From JALOLV01 sp046295175 (lineage in GTDB: Bacteria; Bacteroidota; Bacteroidia; Cytophagales; Spirosomataceae): a stretch of 64,000 nucleotides of DNA. The notes beneath the pieces are model-generated. The model had not been told where the DNA came from, did not search any database, and saw only the letters and a program-made list of their open reading frames with translations. Where the stretch lies: the NCBI GenBank assembly GCA_046295175.1, contig JBKBNY010000001.1:1345460-1409459 (forward strand), written 5' to 3'. Positions 26,568-34,880 of the stretch are shown here, one piece after another (position 1 is the first letter of the stretch; the number at the start of each line of letters is the position of its first letter). The position numbers and the translations under genes are program-made.

Positions 26568-27389
26568 ATGGAAAAAAAGACTACAGCCCCAGCCAAAGCG
26601 GCAGCTCCAAAATCATCAGGTGGTGGATTGAATCCAACGTTTGTAATTCCAATTCTTTTAATCATTGCATTACTCATTTATTTCCTCCTTTTAGGAGATG
26701 CAGCCAACTTCGAGGATGCACTTAAGAAAAAACCAAAGAATGCACTCGGTATTATCTATTCAGGTGGTATCATCGTACCATTCCTTATCACATTTATGCT
26801 TACAATGATTGTTTTCTCAATCGAGCGTTTCATCACTATCGGTAAAGCAGGTGGTTCTGGCAACTTAGACGCATTCGTTCGCAAAGTGCGTTCATTACTT
26901 GACCAAAACAATATCGCTGATGCTATCAAAGAGTGTGACAAACAAAAAGGTTCGGTTGGAAACGTTGCTAAGACTGCATTACAGAAATATGCTCAATTGG
27001 CAAGCGACACAACAATGGCAAAAGACCAAAAATTAGTAGCGTTGCAGAAAGAAGTTGACGAAGCTACAACTCTTGAGCTTCCGATGTTAGAGAAAAACCT
27101 TACAATCCTTTCGACATTAGCATCTGTATCTACACTTGTTGCCCTTCTCGGAACTGTAATTGGGATGATTCGTTCATTCTTTGCTCTTGGTTCTGGTGGT
27201 GGTGCTCCAGATGCATCTGAACTTGCAAACGGTATTGCAGAAGCCTTGATTAACACCGCTCTTGGTATCGGTACTTCGGCTTTCGCAATCATGTTCTATA
27301 ACTTCTTTACCTCTAAAATTGACGGTTTAACTTACAAAATTGACGAAATCGGAATGAGCCTTCAGCAGAGTTTCGCTGCTCATCACTAA
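26568..27389 (+). CDS. exbB: MotA/TolQ/ExbB-family proton channel protein
   Basis: A 273-residue inner-membrane protein that, with ExbD, uses the proton gradient to energise TonB. After an Ala/Lys/Pro-rich cytosolic lead (TTAPAKAAAPKSSGGG) come a first span (VIPILLIIALLIYFLLL), a second (IIVPFLITFMLTMIVFSIER), the helical cytosolic domain, and the conserved pair of spans with STLVALLGTVIGMIRSFFAL and GIAEALINTALGIGTSAFAI, which carry the channel-lining Thr/Gly motif. The four-span layout with a long N-terminus is the Bacteroidota form. First gene of exbB-exbD-exbD-tonB. Confidence 0.93.
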   Translation: MEKKTTAPAKAAAPKSSGGGLNPTFVIPILLIIALLIYFLLLGDAANFEDALKKKPKNALGIIYSGGIIVPFLITFMLTMIVFSIERFITIGKAGGSGNLDAFVRKVRSLLDQNNIADAIKECDKQKGSVGNVAKTALQKYAQLASDTTMAKDQKLVALQKEVDEATTLELPMLEKNLTILSTLASVSTLVALLGTVIGMIRSFFALGSGGGAPDASELANGIAEALINTALGIGTSAFAIMFYNFFTSKIDGLTYKIDEIGMSLQQSFAAHH

Positions 27390-27475
27390 GATTTTGAATG
27401 CTTTGCGGCATCCAAGACCTATGTGATACTATTTGTTGGTACAGATTATTTTAAAACAAAAAAGTAGAAGGCAAA

Positions 27476-28075
27476 ATGGCAATTGTAAAACCAAAACGAA
27501 GCGGCCCGTCGATGGACATGACCGCGATGTGTGACGTAGCTTTCTTGTTATTGACATTCTTTATCATGACTACCCAGTTCAAGAGTCAAGAATCAGTAAC
27601 AATTGATACGCCAACATCTATTTCGGAAGAAAAAGTACCAGAGAAAGACCTTGCCCAAATATCTATCGATAACAATGGTAAGTACTACTTTGGTGTCGTT
27701 AATCCTAAAGACAGATTTGCCATCATCAAAGCGATGAATGATAAATATGGTGCAGGATTGACCGACCAAGAACAAGCAAGATTTACAAGACTCGCTGAAG
27801 TTGGTGTTTCAATTACTCAATTAAAAGGGTATCTGAACCTATCAGAAGTGCAAAGAGGCAAAGTGAAGATTGAGGGTATTCCGAATGACAGCACGAAGAG
27901 CGAATTAGTGGATTGGGTAAAAACATATCTTACTGATGTGAACCCACAAGCTAAATTGGCGATTAAGGGAGACGTTAAAACACAGTATCCTGCGATTAAG
28001 AGTTTGTTCAACGAATTAGGCAAAAACGATATCAACAAGTTTCGTTTGGTGACCGATGCCGAGAACAAGGAGTAG
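27476..28075 (+). CDS. exbD: ExbD/TolR-family biopolymer transport protein, long form
   Basis: A 199-residue protein with one N-terminal membrane span and a periplasmic domain. The span begins MDMTAMCDVAFLLLTFFIMT; the Asp in CDVAF is the proton-carrying residue conserved in ExbD. The periplasmic part (residues 45-199) is longer than the 140-residue E. coli protein and contains an insert with LTDQEQARFTRLAEVG. Paired with a second ExbD 35 bases downstream; two ExbD genes in tandem are usual in this phylum and may form a heterodimer inside the ExbB ring. Confidence 0.9.
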   Translation: MAIVKPKRSGPSMDMTAMCDVAFLLLTFFIMTTQFKSQESVTIDTPTSISEEKVPEKDLAQISIDNNGKYYFGVVNPKDRFAIIKAMNDKYGAGLTDQEQARFTRLAEVGVSITQLKGYLNLSEVQRGKVKIEGIPNDSTKSELVDWVKTYLTDVNPQAKLAIKGDVKTQYPAIKSLFNELGKNDINKFRLVTDAENKE

Positions 28076-28110
28076 TATATTGAAATAACTTTTTAAAAAG
28101 ATATACCAGT

Positions 28111-28671
28111 ATGGCAGAAATACAGGACTCAGGTGGTGGTGGTAAAGGCGATGGTAAGGTTCGGGTAGCCAAGAAGTCGGGGAAACCCGACATGACACCA
28201 ATGGTGGATTTGGGCTTCTTGCTTATTACATTCTTTATGTACACCACAACGTTCAGCAAGCCAAATGCGATGAAGCTGAACATGCCTGATAAACCAAAAG
28301 AAAACGAGCCACAACAAGAACAACCAGAGATTAAGGTATCTAACACGATTACCATAATCATGGGTAAAGATGACCGTGTCTTTTGGCATCAAAAACCAGT
28401 AACCGAATTGACAGCAGCAGACTTAAACGAGTCTAACTATTCGGCAGAGGGAATCCGTCAGGATATTTTGAAACGTAAAGCTAACGCACTCGACGTTAAC
28501 AAATTTACGGTTATCATTAAACCTACGGATGATTGTACTTGGAAAAACACTGTTGATATGCTTGATGAAATGGCTGTAACAAAGTCAGAAATCTATGCTA
28601 TCGTGGATATTTCTCCTAAAGAGTTAGAAGCTTACAAACAGAAAATTGCTTCTGCTCCTAAACCTCAATAA
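28111..28671 (+). CDS. exbD: ExbD/TolR-family biopolymer transport protein, second copy
   Basis: A 186-residue relative of the preceding gene. A Gly-rich basic lead (GGGGKGDGKVRVAKKSGK) precedes DMTPMVDLGFLLITFFMYTT, where the Asp of VDLGF is the channel residue. The periplasmic part includes a Pro/Glu/Gln segment (DKPKENEPQQEQPEIKV) and ends KLPELEAYKQ-like in ELEAYKQKIASAPKPQ. The sequence has diverged well beyond a recent duplication from copy one. It lies 35 bases upstream of tonB within the same run. Confidence 0.9.
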   Translation: MAEIQDSGGGGKGDGKVRVAKKSGKPDMTPMVDLGFLLITFFMYTTTFSKPNAMKLNMPDKPKENEPQQEQPEIKVSNTITIIMGKDDRVFWHQKPVTELTAADLNESNYSAEGIRQDILKRKANALDVNKFTVIIKPTDDCTWKNTVDMLDEMAVTKSEIYAIVDISPKELEAYKQKIASAPKPQ

Positions 28672-28706
28672 TAATCTAAGGTAAAACAATTAAATATTGC
28701 AAAGAC

Positions 28707-29540
28707 ATGGAACAACCAAAAAATGCAAGTAATCTTACCTTAGATGAAATCGTATTTGCAAACCGTAACAAAGAATACGGTGCATATACTCTAAGGAAAA
28801 ATTACGCCAAGTATCTTACAAGGGCAGCTTTATTAGGTGTTGGTCTTTTTGGAGGAATGGTTTTGGCAGCTTGGGGTTTCAACAAATTCGGTAAATCCGA
28901 AGAAGATGAGCTTCAAACGGTAGAAATCGACCTTTCAAAATTGAAAGAGGAAAAACAGGAAGAGAAAAAACCTGAGCTTCCGCCACCACCACCGCCACCA
29001 GAGCAGAAACCACCAGAGGTAGCTCAAATCAAGTTCTTGCCTCCTGAGCCAAAAGCCGATGAAGAGGTAAAACAAGAAGAGCCACCACCAAAGATGGAAG
29101 AAACCGAGAAGGCGGTTATTTCTAACGTAACAAAAGAAGGTGAGCAAACCGAAGAAATCGCGGCTGCACCACCACCACCAGTAGAAGAAGCAAAACCTGC
29201 TGAAATCGAAAAACCGAAAGAAGATGAAATCTTTACATCGGTAGAGCAGCAGCCTGAGTTTCCGGGTGGTAACATAGAAGCTCTTAAATACATCGGTAAA
29301 AACCTTAAATACCCTTCGGCAGCACAACGTGCCAACGTATCGGGTAAAGTGTTTGTTAAGTTCGTTGTAGAGAAAGATGGTTCTATCGGTGATGTACAGA
29401 TTCTAAAAGGTATCGGTTTTGGTTGTGATGAAGAAGCATCTCGCGTAATCAAGACAATGCCTAAGTGGAGCCCTGGTAAACAAAACGGACGTAACGTTCG
29501 TGTATGGTTTACACTCCCGATTTCATTCGTTCTCGAATAA
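28707..29540 (+). CDS. tonB: TonB energy-transducing protein
   Basis: A 277-residue protein linking the ExbB/ExbD motor to outer-membrane receptors. The N-terminus has the Bacteroidota lead LDEIVFANRNKEYGAYTLRK, then one membrane span (ALLGVGLFGGMVLAAWGF), a periplasmic Pro/Glu/Lys spacer (ELPPPPPPPEQKPPEVAQ), and the C-terminal TonB fold: QQPEFPGGNIEALKYIGKNL, KYPSAAQRANVSGKVFVKFV, then VIKTMPKWSPGKQNGRNVRV. All parts are intact. Its stop is 8 bases from the next small gene, so they are probably co-transcribed. Confidence 0.95.
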   Translation: MEQPKNASNLTLDEIVFANRNKEYGAYTLRKNYAKYLTRAALLGVGLFGGMVLAAWGFNKFGKSEEDELQTVEIDLSKLKEEKQEEKKPELPPPPPPPEQKPPEVAQIKFLPPEPKADEEVKQEEPPPKMEETEKAVISNVTKEGEQTEEIAAAPPPPVEEAKPAEIEKPKEDEIFTSVEQQPEFPGGNIEALKYIGKNLKYPSAAQRANVSGKVFVKFVVEKDGSIGDVQILKGIGFGCDEEASRVIKTMPKWSPGKQNGRNVRVWFTLPISFVLE

Positions 29541-29548
29541 TCTGAGTT

Positions 29549-29782
29549 ATGAGACAACATGATTCTAACAGAACTCGCCAAGTAGTTCAGAAAGTCATGC
29601 AATTTGCAGGTGGTCTCTTTGCCTTGGTTTATATCATTTGTGGATACTTTGTTATCAAACTAAAATGGTTTATGACAAATCTCGACGAATATATAGCTTA
29701 TAGCTTAGGGATTCTACTAATTGTTTACGGGATTTACCGAGGGTTTCGTACCTATCAAAATCTCAAAGACTTAATGGATTAA
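29549..29782 (+). CDS. small two-span membrane protein of the TonB operon
   Basis: A 77-residue protein with a charged N-terminus (MRQHDSNRTRQVVQKVMQ) and two hydrophobic spans (FAGGLFALVYIICGYFVIKL and YIAYSLGILLIVYGIYRGF) followed by a short YQNLKDLMD tail. No named family is recognised. Its position 8 bases after tonB and directly before a terminator shows it is the last gene of the exbB-exbD-exbD-tonB transcript, and so may assist that complex. This is inference from position. Confidence 0.75.
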   Translation: MRQHDSNRTRQVVQKVMQFAGGLFALVYIICGYFVIKLKWFMTNLDEYIAYSLGILLIVYGIYRGFRTYQNLKDLMD

Positions 29783-29800
29783 TTCTACGAGTTTCGATAT

Positions 29801-29837
29801 AAAAATGCCATCTTCGCTATCGCAGGATGGCATTTTT
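29801..29837 (+). terminator. intrinsic terminator of the TonB operon
   Basis: A perfect 12-bp stem, aaaaatgccatc (29801-29812) and gatggcattttt (29826-29837), closing in a T run, 19 bases after the stop of the small membrane gene. Confidence 0.88.
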
Positions 29838-29903
29838 TATTAATAAAATCACATTTTTGACACAAAACATAAATTTTCTACGAGATTCGCAACCAAGAAA
29901 AAT

Positions 29904-29911
29904 TAAATTTG
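29904..29911 (+). promoter_or_regulatory. candidate -10 element for the PstS-like gene
   Basis: taaatttg matches TAnnTTTG exactly, about 87 bases before the ATG at 29998 and after the operon terminator. No clear -33 TTG at normal spacing. Confidence 0.4.
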
Positions 29912-29997
29912 TGTTTATACCAATAATAAAATCATTGAAGCAGGCGTTAATCACTCAACAAATGTTTCAACAATAATAAACTTACTCTTACGCTCGT

Positions 29998-30912
29998 ATG
30001 CTTAGATTAGCATTCATATTGCTCTCTGTTGCAATTCTGCAAAGTTGTTCGCAAAAAGGACAAGAAAAATCGCTTGAGAACCCGCTTGAAGGAGAAATCT
30101 CAATTGCCGCCGATGAATCTTTCCAACCAATCGTCGATGCTCAAATAATGGCCTACAATGCCCATTATCCGAAGGCGAAATTGAACATCAAATACATGCC
30201 CGAACAAAGAGCCGTCAGACTAATGATGCAAGACTCTGTAGATGTCTGCATTGTCGGTAGAGCCTTAGATTCGACCGAAATCAAATACTACAAAAACAAA
30301 GGCATTTCGTATCTGCCTGCTCGCATGGCTTTGGAGGGTGTGGCATTGATAACAAGTGTAGATTCGCCATTAAATACGATTTCTCTTGATGACTTGAAGG
30401 CAATATTTGACTCGAAGTCGGATAAAAAATTGGTTTTTGATAATAGCAATTCGAGTAATTTGAGATATATGGTTGAGAAATTGGGCATCAAGAACCTCAA
30501 TCAAACAAATATTTTTGCCGCCGAAGGAAACAAAGACGTAATCGAGCAGGTAAAGAATAATCCGAACGCAATTGGGGTTATCGGAGCCAGTTGGATAAGC
30601 GACGGAGACGATTTGAAAGCACGTGCAATCAAGAAAAGCGTGAAAGTATTGAGCGTATCTCAGAACAATAATGGGCAGGGATATTTGCCAATCTACTCAG
30701 ATTTGAAAGCCCGCCATTATCCGCTCGAACGCCTTGCATATCTGCACACTAAAAAGCATTATGGCTTGCCAAAAGGCTTTATTAGGTTTTGTTGTGCACA
30801 AATTGGGCAGCTCGTTGTCGAAAAAATGGGGCTGCTACCTTACTATGTTATCCCGAAAGAAATGGTTGTAGATAAGACTACAATCCCCGAAATGCAAAAA
30901 GATAAAAAATAA
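29998..30912 (+). CDS. PstS-like periplasmic substrate-binding lipoprotein
   Basis: A 304-residue protein with a lipoprotein signal (MLRLAFILLSVAILQSC, Cys17) and a two-lobe periplasmic-binding fold of the PstS type: GEISIAADESFQPIVDAQIM at the start, MMQDSVDVCIVGRALDSTE, then DNSNSSNLRYMVEKLG and NPNAIGVIGASWISD. No pst permease or ATPase genes are adjacent; instead it sits between the TonB operon and a TPR protein, an arrangement I recall as common in Cytophagales. Phosphate binding is therefore uncertain; it may instead serve as a partner of the TonB machinery. Confidence 0.75.
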   Translation: MLRLAFILLSVAILQSCSQKGQEKSLENPLEGEISIAADESFQPIVDAQIMAYNAHYPKAKLNIKYMPEQRAVRLMMQDSVDVCIVGRALDSTEIKYYKNKGISYLPARMALEGVALITSVDSPLNTISLDDLKAIFDSKSDKKLVFDNSNSSNLRYMVEKLGIKNLNQTNIFAAEGNKDVIEQVKNNPNAIGVIGASWISDGDDLKARAIKKSVKVLSVSQNNNGQGYLPIYSDLKARHYPLERLAYLHTKKHYGLPKGFIRFCCAQIGQLVVEKMGLLPYYVIPKEMVVDKTTIPEMQKDKK

Positions 30913-30940
30913 CATTTGGTCGTATTTTTTAGTAATTGGG

Positions 30941-30961
30941 TCAATACTCGTATTGATTTTT
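30941..30961 (+). terminator. short terminator after the PstS-like gene
   Basis: A 6-bp stem tcaata / tattga with a ctcg loop is followed directly by five T, about 29 bases after the stop. Short but well formed. Confidence 0.45.
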
Positions 30962-31105
30962 CGATAATCTAAACTTGACTTGCATCATTAACAATTCTAT
31001 TAACAAACCTAATTTATCTTGTATTGTCTAAATATCTGAATGCAGAATAAATAAAAAGATTATTCTAAAAAATTGAAATTTTTTTCGGTGTAATCACATT
31101 TTATT

Positions 31106-31113
31106 TAACTTTG
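31106..31113 (+). promoter_or_regulatory. candidate -10 element for the TPR gene
   Basis: taactttg fits TAnnTTTG exactly, 51 bases before the chosen ATG at 31165. Its TTG is the codon that would begin a falsely extended frame at 31111. Confidence 0.45.
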
Positions 31114-31164
31114 TATTCTTTTCCAAATAAAATAATACGAGAAAAACCTAATCTGAGTGTGAAA

Positions 31165-32883
31165 ATGAAGAAGATTCTGAAGTCTTTGTCAGTAGCGTGG
31201 ATGGCTGCTCTGACCCTATCCCTCAACACAATTGCCCAAACGGTGCAGGACGGTTTGAGACATTTGGACGCCGAACGCTACAATGCAGCAGGCGATGTTT
31301 TTGGGAAATTGGTTGCTTCTGCACCAACGGCCGAAAACTATTTTTATCAAGGATATTATTACTTAAACCTACCTGAACCAGATTTAGCAAAAGCTAAAGA
31401 AGCGTTTGAGAAGGGTACTGCACTTGATGCCAAAAGACCTGACCCAATCTGTCGTGTAGGACTTGGTACTGTAAAATTATTATCGGGAGACCGTGCCGGA
31501 GCAAAAGCAGATTTCGATTTAATCAAAAAAGACACTAAGAACAAGAACTCAGACGTGTTGTTCCGTATTGGTGAGGCTTACACATTGTCAGAGAAAATCA
31601 ATGACCCTGCAGAAGCCGTAAGCAATATTGATGCAGCTTTATTGCTCCAAAAAGTTAAAAATAATCCTGATTATTACATTGCGTTGTCGCAGGCTTATTA
31701 TATCAAAAACGATGGAGGCCCTGCAATGACCGCTCTTGAAAATGCCTTGAGAATGGGCCAAAAAGCAGCTAAAATCAATACTTTGATGGCTCGTGTATGG
31801 TATCAAGGTAAAAGCTACCAAAGAATGAAAGAGCTTTTGGATGCCGCTATCGCTGCCGATGCAGACCACGCTCCTGCTTATGATTTCTTGGCTAAACTTT
31901 TCACCACGTTCGGAAACTATAAATCAGCAGCTAAATATGCCGAACTGTATTTGCAGAAAAGTGATGCAGATGATAAAGCTAAATTAAGATATGTAAAATT
32001 AGCGTTCTCTATCAAAGACTATGAAGGTACTTTGAAGGTAGTTAACGAACTAAAAGGAAAAATTAAAGACCCAATTATTTACCGTTTAGAAGGTTTCTCT
32101 CTTTTTGAATTAGGTAAATGTGCTGATGCTATTCCATTGATTCAAAAATTCATCAGCGAAGCTGAGAAAGAGCGTATTTTGCCTTTAGACTACGGTTATT
32201 TGGGTAGAGCTTATTCTTGTGTTAAAGATGATGCTAATAAGAAAGCCAATGACTCTCTTGGTATTGTTTACATGGAGAAGGCCATCGAATTAGGAGATAC
32301 TACATATAACTATGCCGATGCCATTGCAGTAAACTACAAAAACAGCAAACAGTGGGCTAAAGCTGCTGGCGTTTACCAGAAAGTGATTGAAAAATCTAAG
32401 AAACCAACTGGTACTGATTATTTCAATTTAGCTTCTGCTCTTTACAATGCTCGTGACTGGAAAGCCGCTGAGGCCGCATACGCAAAAGTTTGTGAGGCTT
32501 ACAAAGATACTTGGGCTCCACCATACTTGTCACGTGCAAGAGCTGCACAATATGCTAACCAAAGCGATAGTGTTTATGTAGCTACATTTGCGGCGGCACC
32601 ATTGTATGAAGCATATTTGGCTGTATTGAAAGACAAAGACAAAGAAACTGCAGCGGGTAAAAAAGGTGCTGCTGAAGCCCTTGGATATTTAGGAACAAAA
32701 GCCCTTTTGATTGACAAGGATATTCCGAAAGCAACTAATCTTTTGAATGAGGCTTTGAAGTACGACCCAACTAACGCTAATGTTCAGAAAGTATTACAGA
32801 GCATTACAGGCGGAGGAGCTGCTCCAGGAACACCACCGGCACCAAATAATGGTAGCGGCGGCACGGGGGCGAATCCGAAGTAA
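31165..32883 (+). CDS. exported TPR-repeat protein
   Basis: A 572-residue protein; the ATG at 31165 gives the signal peptide MKKILKSLSVAWMAALTLSL (cleavage near IAQ), while the longer frame begins inside the promoter. The body is a chain of tetratricopeptide-like helical pairs: HLDAERYNAAGDVFGKLVAS, FEKGTALDAKRPDPICRVGL, AMTALENALRMGQKAAKINT, YQRMKELLDAAIAADADHAP, NLASALYNARDWKAAEAAYA and ATNLLNEALKYDPTNANVQK. The tail is Gly/Pro/Asn rich (GTPPAPNNGSGGTGANPK). A periplasmic scaffold is likely; its position after the TonB and PstS-like genes suggests a link to that machinery. Confidence 0.82.
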   Translation: MKKILKSLSVAWMAALTLSLNTIAQTVQDGLRHLDAERYNAAGDVFGKLVASAPTAENYFYQGYYYLNLPEPDLAKAKEAFEKGTALDAKRPDPICRVGLGTVKLLSGDRAGAKADFDLIKKDTKNKNSDVLFRIGEAYTLSEKINDPAEAVSNIDAALLLQKVKNNPDYYIALSQAYYIKNDGGPAMTALENALRMGQKAAKINTLMARVWYQGKSYQRMKELLDAAIAADADHAPAYDFLAKLFTTFGNYKSAAKYAELYLQKSDADDKAKLRYVKLAFSIKDYEGTLKVVNELKGKIKDPIIYRLEGFSLFELGKCADAIPLIQKFISEAEKERILPLDYGYLGRAYSCVKDDANKKANDSLGIVYMEKAIELGDTTYNYADAIAVNYKNSKQWAKAAGVYQKVIEKSKKPTGTDYFNLASALYNARDWKAAEAAYAKVCEAYKDTWAPPYLSRARAAQYANQSDSVYVATFAAAPLYEAYLAVLKDKDKETAAGKKGAAEALGYLGTKALLIDKDIPKATNLLNEALKYDPTNANVQKVLQSITGGGAAPGTPPAPNNGSGGTGANPK

Positions 32884-32903
32884 GTTTGCTAAAATTAAAT
32901 ATG

Positions 32904-32938
32904 AAAAAATGGTATGTCGATGAGGCATACCATTTTTT
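32904..32938 (+). terminator. intrinsic terminator after the TPR gene
   Basis: A perfect 13-bp stem, aaaaaatggtatg and cataccatttttt, with a 9-base loop and a T run, 21 bases after the TPR stop. Confidence 0.9.
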
Positions 32939-33005
32939 ATTGCCCAATCTATTCTAATTCACCAAATAATTTAAAGCAAAAAGTGTAATTTCTAAAAAAT
33001 GCTTT

Positions 33006-33013
33006 TATTTTTG
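33006..33013 (+). promoter_or_regulatory. candidate -10 element for adk
   Basis: tatttttg fits TAnnTTTG exactly and lies 56 bases before the adk ATG, between it and the preceding terminator. No TTG at -33. Confidence 0.4.
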
Positions 33014-33068
33014 CCCCGCAACAACCAAAGGCTGTTCACCAATATTGATTTACAGATAATTAAAAAAT

Positions 33069-33641
33069 ATGTTTAATCTTGTCATTTTTGGACCTCCCGG
33101 TGCGGGAAAAGGTACGCAATCGGATAAAATTATTGCAAAATACAACTTGGCTCACTGCTCGACGGGCGATATGTTCAGAATGCACGTAAGTAATCAGACT
33201 GAACTGGGCAAAAAAGTAAAAGAAATCATGGATAGCGGCCAGCTTGTACCAGATTCGATTACGATTGAAATGCTCGAAGACGCGGTTCAGAGAAATAAAG
33301 ATGCAACAGGTTTTATCTACGATGGTTTTCCTCGTACAGTTCCGCAAGCCGAGGCCTTAGACAAATTCTTGGCTGATAAAGGCCAGCAGATTGATTTGGT
33401 GTTGCAATTGGATGTTACCGAAGAAGAAATCAAGCACCGAATTGCCGAAAGACAAAAGATTAGTGGCCGTGCCGACGACGACGCATCGAAATTAATCAAA
33501 AGAATTGACGAATATTTCAATAAGACAATTCATGTTTTGCCATACTACCAAAACCAAGAAAAAGTAGTAAAAATCAATGGAATTGGCGAAATTGAAGCAA
33601 TCTTCGGCATGATTTGTGCTGCAATTGATGCTAAAATATAG
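33069..33641 (+). CDS. adk: adenylate kinase
   Basis: A 190-residue cytosolic enzyme that interconverts ATP + AMP with 2 ADP. The P-loop FGPPGAGKGTQSDKI begins at residue 6, the AMP-binding block STGDMFRMHV follows, then FIYDGFPRTVPQAEALD with the conserved Asp-Gly-Phe-Pro-Arg motif, and GRADDDASKLIKRIDEY in place of a full lid. The length shows a short-lid form, usual in Bacteroidota, without the Cys4 zinc site. It lies upstream of obgE with an 82-base micro-repeat spacer. Confidence 0.97.
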   Translation: MFNLVIFGPPGAGKGTQSDKIIAKYNLAHCSTGDMFRMHVSNQTELGKKVKEIMDSGQLVPDSITIEMLEDAVQRNKDATGFIYDGFPRTVPQAEALDKFLADKGQQIDLVLQLDVTEEEIKHRIAERQKISGRADDDASKLIKRIDEYFNKTIHVLPYYQNQEKVVKINGIGEIEAIFGMICAAIDAKI

Positions 33642-33723
33642 TTTAAAGTTCGAGGCTCAAAGTTCAAGGTTCGAGGTTTTTATCTTAACTTTGAACTTTG
33701 AACGCAGAACATTGAACTAAAGA
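33642..33723. repeat. micro-repeat spacer between adk and obgE
   Basis: The gap is made of degenerate copies of a gttcaaag/gttcgagg word (aaagttcgaggctcaaagttc, then inverse copies tttgaactttgaacg and attgaact), giving an imperfect inverted repeat. A similar tract lies between nuoA and nuoB. Confidence 0.6.
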
Positions 33724-34716
33724 ATGACATCAAATTTCATAGATTACGTAAAAATAAACCTCAAGTCGGGAAACGGTGGAGCAGGTTCGAGGCATTTTAG
33801 ACGTGAAAAACACGTTGATAAAGGAGGCCCAGACGGAGGTGATGGCGGTAGAGGCGGGCATATAATTTTGAAAGGAAGTACTCAGCAATGGACACTTCTT
33901 CACCTCAAATATAGAAAGCACATCAAAGCCGACCATGGAAACGCTGGCGAAGGCGGCAGACGTACTGGGGCTCAAGGAGAAGACGTTATAATCGAAGTAC
34001 CTCTCGGAACAATTGCCAAAGATGCCGAAACTGGCGAAAAGTTATTAGAAATCACCCAAAACGGACAGGAAGCTGTTCTTTTATCGGGTGGTCGTGGTGG
34101 GCTTGGGAATCACCATTTCAAGAGTTCGACCAAACAAGCCCCTGACTACGCTCAACCCGGCGAGCCAGGACTCGAAAAATGGGTTATTTTAGAATTAAAA
34201 CTACTGGCAGACGTAGGCCTTGTGGGCTTTCCGAATGCTGGTAAATCTACCCTACTCTCAGTCATATCGGCCGCAAAACCCGAAATCGCCGATTATGCTT
34301 TTACAACCCTCGTACCCAACCTTGGTGTGGTCTCGTATCGAGATTATCAATCATTTGTTGTTGCCGATATTCCCGGAATCATCGAAGGGGCATCGCAAGG
34401 CAAAGGTCTTGGTCTTCGATTTTTGAGACACATTGAGCGAAACTCAATCCTTTTGTTTTTGGTTTCGGCCAATGCAAAAGATGTCATGAAAGAATACAAT
34501 ACGCTTTTGAATGAGCTAAAGCTTTATAATCCAGAATTATTGGATAAAAAAAGGCTTTTGGCGGTCTCGAAATGTGACTTGATAGACGACAAAGCTGTTA
34601 AAAAAATTGAGAAGAAAATCCCTGCTGATTTACCGCACGTATTCTTTTCGTCGATAGCAAACTTGGGTCTGCAAGAACTAAAAGACATGATTTGGGAGCA
34701 TTTACACGATAAATAA
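33724..34716 (+). CDS. obgE: GTPase ObgE/CgtA
   Basis: A 330-residue GTPase acting in 50S ribosome assembly and stress control. The Obg fold is Gly-rich (LKSGNGGAGSRHFRREKHV, GGPDGGDGGRGGHIILKG, GGRGGLGNHHFKSS). The G domain follows: G1 GFPNAGKSTLL, switch region YAFTTLVPNLG, G3 VADIPGIIEGASQGKG, G4 AVSKCDLID. It ends soon after the G domain, without the third (OCT) domain of some Gram-positives. It is followed by a 12-bp inverted repeat (34737-34777). Confidence 0.97.
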   Translation: MTSNFIDYVKINLKSGNGGAGSRHFRREKHVDKGGPDGGDGGRGGHIILKGSTQQWTLLHLKYRKHIKADHGNAGEGGRRTGAQGEDVIIEVPLGTIAKDAETGEKLLEITQNGQEAVLLSGGRGGLGNHHFKSSTKQAPDYAQPGEPGLEKWVILELKLLADVGLVGFPNAGKSTLLSVISAAKPEIADYAFTTLVPNLGVVSYRDYQSFVVADIPGIIEGASQGKGLGLRFLRHIERNSILLFLVSANAKDVMKEYNTLLNELKLYNPELLDKKRLLAVSKCDLIDDKAVKKIEKKIPADLPHVFFSSIANLGLQELKDMIWEHLHDK

Positions 34717-34736
34717 TATTACAGAATATATGTTTG

Positions 34737-34777
34737 GATATTATCCATACTCTACGATTGGGGACATGGATAATATC
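34737..34777. terminator. long inverted repeat between obgE and the esterase gene
   Basis: gatattatccat (34737-34748) pairs perfectly with atggataatatc (34766-34777) and is followed by aattttatt, so it may end the obgE transcript. A perfect -10 match (tatgtttg, 34729-34736) lies directly before it, so the hairpin could instead be in the 5' leader of the next gene. A second hairpin, ggtagct tag agctacc, is at 34840-34856. Confidence 0.5.
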
Positions 34778-34880
34778 AATTTTATTAAATCCATTTCCAA
34801 CTTTTTTCGCTAAATTAGAATCATTATAAGGAAAAAGCAGGTAGCTTAGAGCTACCGTAGGTGAACTATAAGCTATTGCC

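Noticed and set aside
28935..29327. Arg/Trp/Phe-rich minus-strand frame opposite tonB
   Set aside because: It is the complement of the Pro/Glu/Lys spacer of TonB.
29998..30912. A phosphate uptake (pst) operon
   Set aside because: Only the binding-protein-like gene is present; no pstC, pstA, pstB or phoU lies nearby.
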